Below, in pieces: positions 63,116-64,000 of a stretch of 64,000 nucleotides of DNA. Positions within the stretch are counted from its first letter, which is position 1. Every line of letters starts with the position of its first letter. The stretch comes from Marinobacterium rhizophilum. GTDB taxonomy: Bacteria > Pseudomonadota > Gammaproteobacteria > Pseudomonadales > Balneatricaceae. Location: assembly GCF_024397915.1 (NCBI RefSeq), contig NZ_CP073347.1, forward strand, positions 4,960,001-5,024,000, written 5' to 3'. The notes under the pieces were generated by a model. The model was not told where the DNA came from. It made no database searches and saw only the letters and a program-made list of their open reading frames with translations. The translations under genes were made by a program, and so were the position numbers.

Positions 63116-64000
63116 TTATCTCTGGACTACCAGAGAGCCATTTCGGGCCTGGGCTGCATAAAAATGTATACCCAGGAATACGAAAAAGGCGACGATATCA
63201 CTCCAGGCGTCCGGCCACAGCAGACCTGCTGCGCAAAGTAGCACGACCAGGCGTGTTGCTAGGTTTGGCAGTGGGTAGCCGGGCTGTACCATGCCCGTCT
63301 GTGCCGCTGCCAGTGCGTATACTCCAAGCAGCGCGGTGAACAGGGAATAGGCAACCGACCAGCTTAAGCCGTCGAGCATCAGGAGTTCCGGATGATAAAC
63401 GAAAATGAATGGCACGATGAACGCTGGCAAGGAGAGCTGTATTGCAAGTAAACCCACCTGCATCGGTTTTGCCCCGGAACCTGCGATCGACGCTGCAATG
63501 AAATTGCTCGGGCCAACAGGGGGCGTAATCGAGGAAAGTGATGCGAAGTAGATCAGGAAGAGGTGTGCGACGATGGGTTCGATGCCCGCCGATGTAAGCG
63601 CTGGTGCAACCAGAACAGCCATCAACAGATAGCAGACGATAGTCGGTAGCCCTAGCCCTAGTATGATTGAGGTCGCAGCGGTCAATACCAGCAGTAATGG
63701 CAGGTTGGTGCCGGCAACGCTGGTTAGAACCTGCGACAATACCAGACCGAGCCCGGTGGTGCTGGTAAGGCCGGCTATGATGCCGGCAGTCGCGATGATG
63801 CCGACGATCACAGCACTGCTCTTTGCGCCTTCGATGAGTCCCTGGATCAGGTGTTTCAGCGACAGACTAAGCGAGCGATTTTCAAGCAGGTCCACAAGCA
63901 GGATCGACAGAATTGCCCAGAAACCGGCCCGTTGCGGCGTAAAGCCCTCAGCCAGCAGAGCAATCAGAATGACGACCGGGGCCAGTTTCAACCAGCCCCC
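63116..64000 (-). CDS. Fused TRAP permease (TAXI-type), 3' portion
   Basis: C-terminal 295 or so residues of a large TRAP membrane component; the 5' end is beyond the window. Features: GFTPQRAGFWAILSILLVDLL, GIIATAGIIAGLTSTTGLGLVLSQVL, GLGLPTIVCYLLMAVLVAPAL and SSITPPVGPSNFIAASIAGS, typical of DctM-like fused permeases that pair with TAXI binding proteins. Two extra C-terminal helices follow. Upstream of the cyclase gene on the same strand, it probably imports the pathway substrate. Confidence 0.88.
   Translation of the reverse strand, partial: GGWLKLAPVVILIALLAEGFTPQRAGFWAILSILLVDLLENRSLSLSLKHLIQGLIEGAKSSAVIVGIIATAGIIAGLTSTTGLGLVLSQVLTSVAGTNLPLLLVLTAATSIILGLGLPTIVCYLLMAVLVAPALTSAGIEPIVAHLFLIYFASLSSITPPVGPSNFIAASIAGSGAKPMQVGLLAIQLSLPAFIVPFIFVYHPELLMLDGLSWSVAYSLFTALLGVYALAAAQTGMVQPGYPLPNLATRLVVLLCAAGLLWPDAWSDIVAFFVFLGIHFYAAQARNGSLVVQR

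Noticed and set aside
1..64000. CRISPR arrays, rRNA genes and replication origin
   Set aside because: No regularly spaced direct repeats, no rRNA-like sequence and no DnaA-box cluster were noticed on reading either strand.

Overview
The window reads as a chromosomal segment of a gammaproteobacterium, probably a marine or halophilic relative of Pseudomonadales/Oceanospirillales. It opens with the conserved run thrS-infC-rpmI-rplT-pheS-pheT-ihfA-merR-tRNA-Pro. TRAP transporters and organic-acid catabolism genes are abundant further along. The taxon is inferred from gene order and protein character only.

Layout. (1) 1-7050: core translation genes, ending in tRNA-Pro(GGG) and its terminator. (2) 7051-22424: an accessory island beginning just after the tRNA. 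It holds an IS3-family remnant, a BrxR/CapW-like WYL regulator with a palindromic operator, a DUF4258-like protein, a small membrane protein, an M15-like protein, a 1577-aa DUF4011/SF1 helicase-nuclease, a small excisionase-type HTH gene and a PglW-like NERD-kinase gene. The kinase gene is broken by a nonsense codon and by an IS3-family element that itself carries a group II intron. This looks like a phage-defence island. (3) 22432-35860: a visibly AT-rich catabolic block. A TRAP transporter, CoA-transferase, metallo-hydrolase, aldehyde and alcohol dehydrogenases form one operon. A phosphonate-type LysR regulator lies divergent to a Na/Pi cotransporter, HAD hydrolase and malonyl-CoA-synthetase-like operon. 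(4) 36301-40561: a decayed IS5-family element and a GntR / FAD-oxidoreductase / BenE-type transporter unit. (5) 40807-53250: a mobile-element gene set. On the minus strand are RadC, zincin-VWA protein, small protein, DUF3150, MoxR-like AAA, YqaJ nuclease, RecT and a glycine-zipper protein. On the plus strand are AlpA, an inovirus-Gp2-like protein, an XRE regulator (cut by an IS256 element with a perfect 8-bp target duplication), a small protein and a RecD-like helicase. (6) 53410-59000: a graveyard of tyrosine-recombinase, IS66 and IS630 remnants around one intact AT-rich DUF3987 protein. (7) 59126-64000: LacI regulator, HpcH/HpaI aldolase, cyclase-family hydrolase and a fused TRAP permease that runs off the window, with two LacI-type operator palindromes.

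How the parts relate. The island genes of region 2 share a strand and tight spacing consistent with one regulated defence locus whose signalling kinase is now dead. The RecT/YqaJ pair and the MoxR/VWA/DUF3150 trio in region 5 form one operon. Two of its proteins share the C-terminal tetrapeptide SFYF, which suggests a common docking partner. No CRISPR array, rRNA gene or replication origin was seen.
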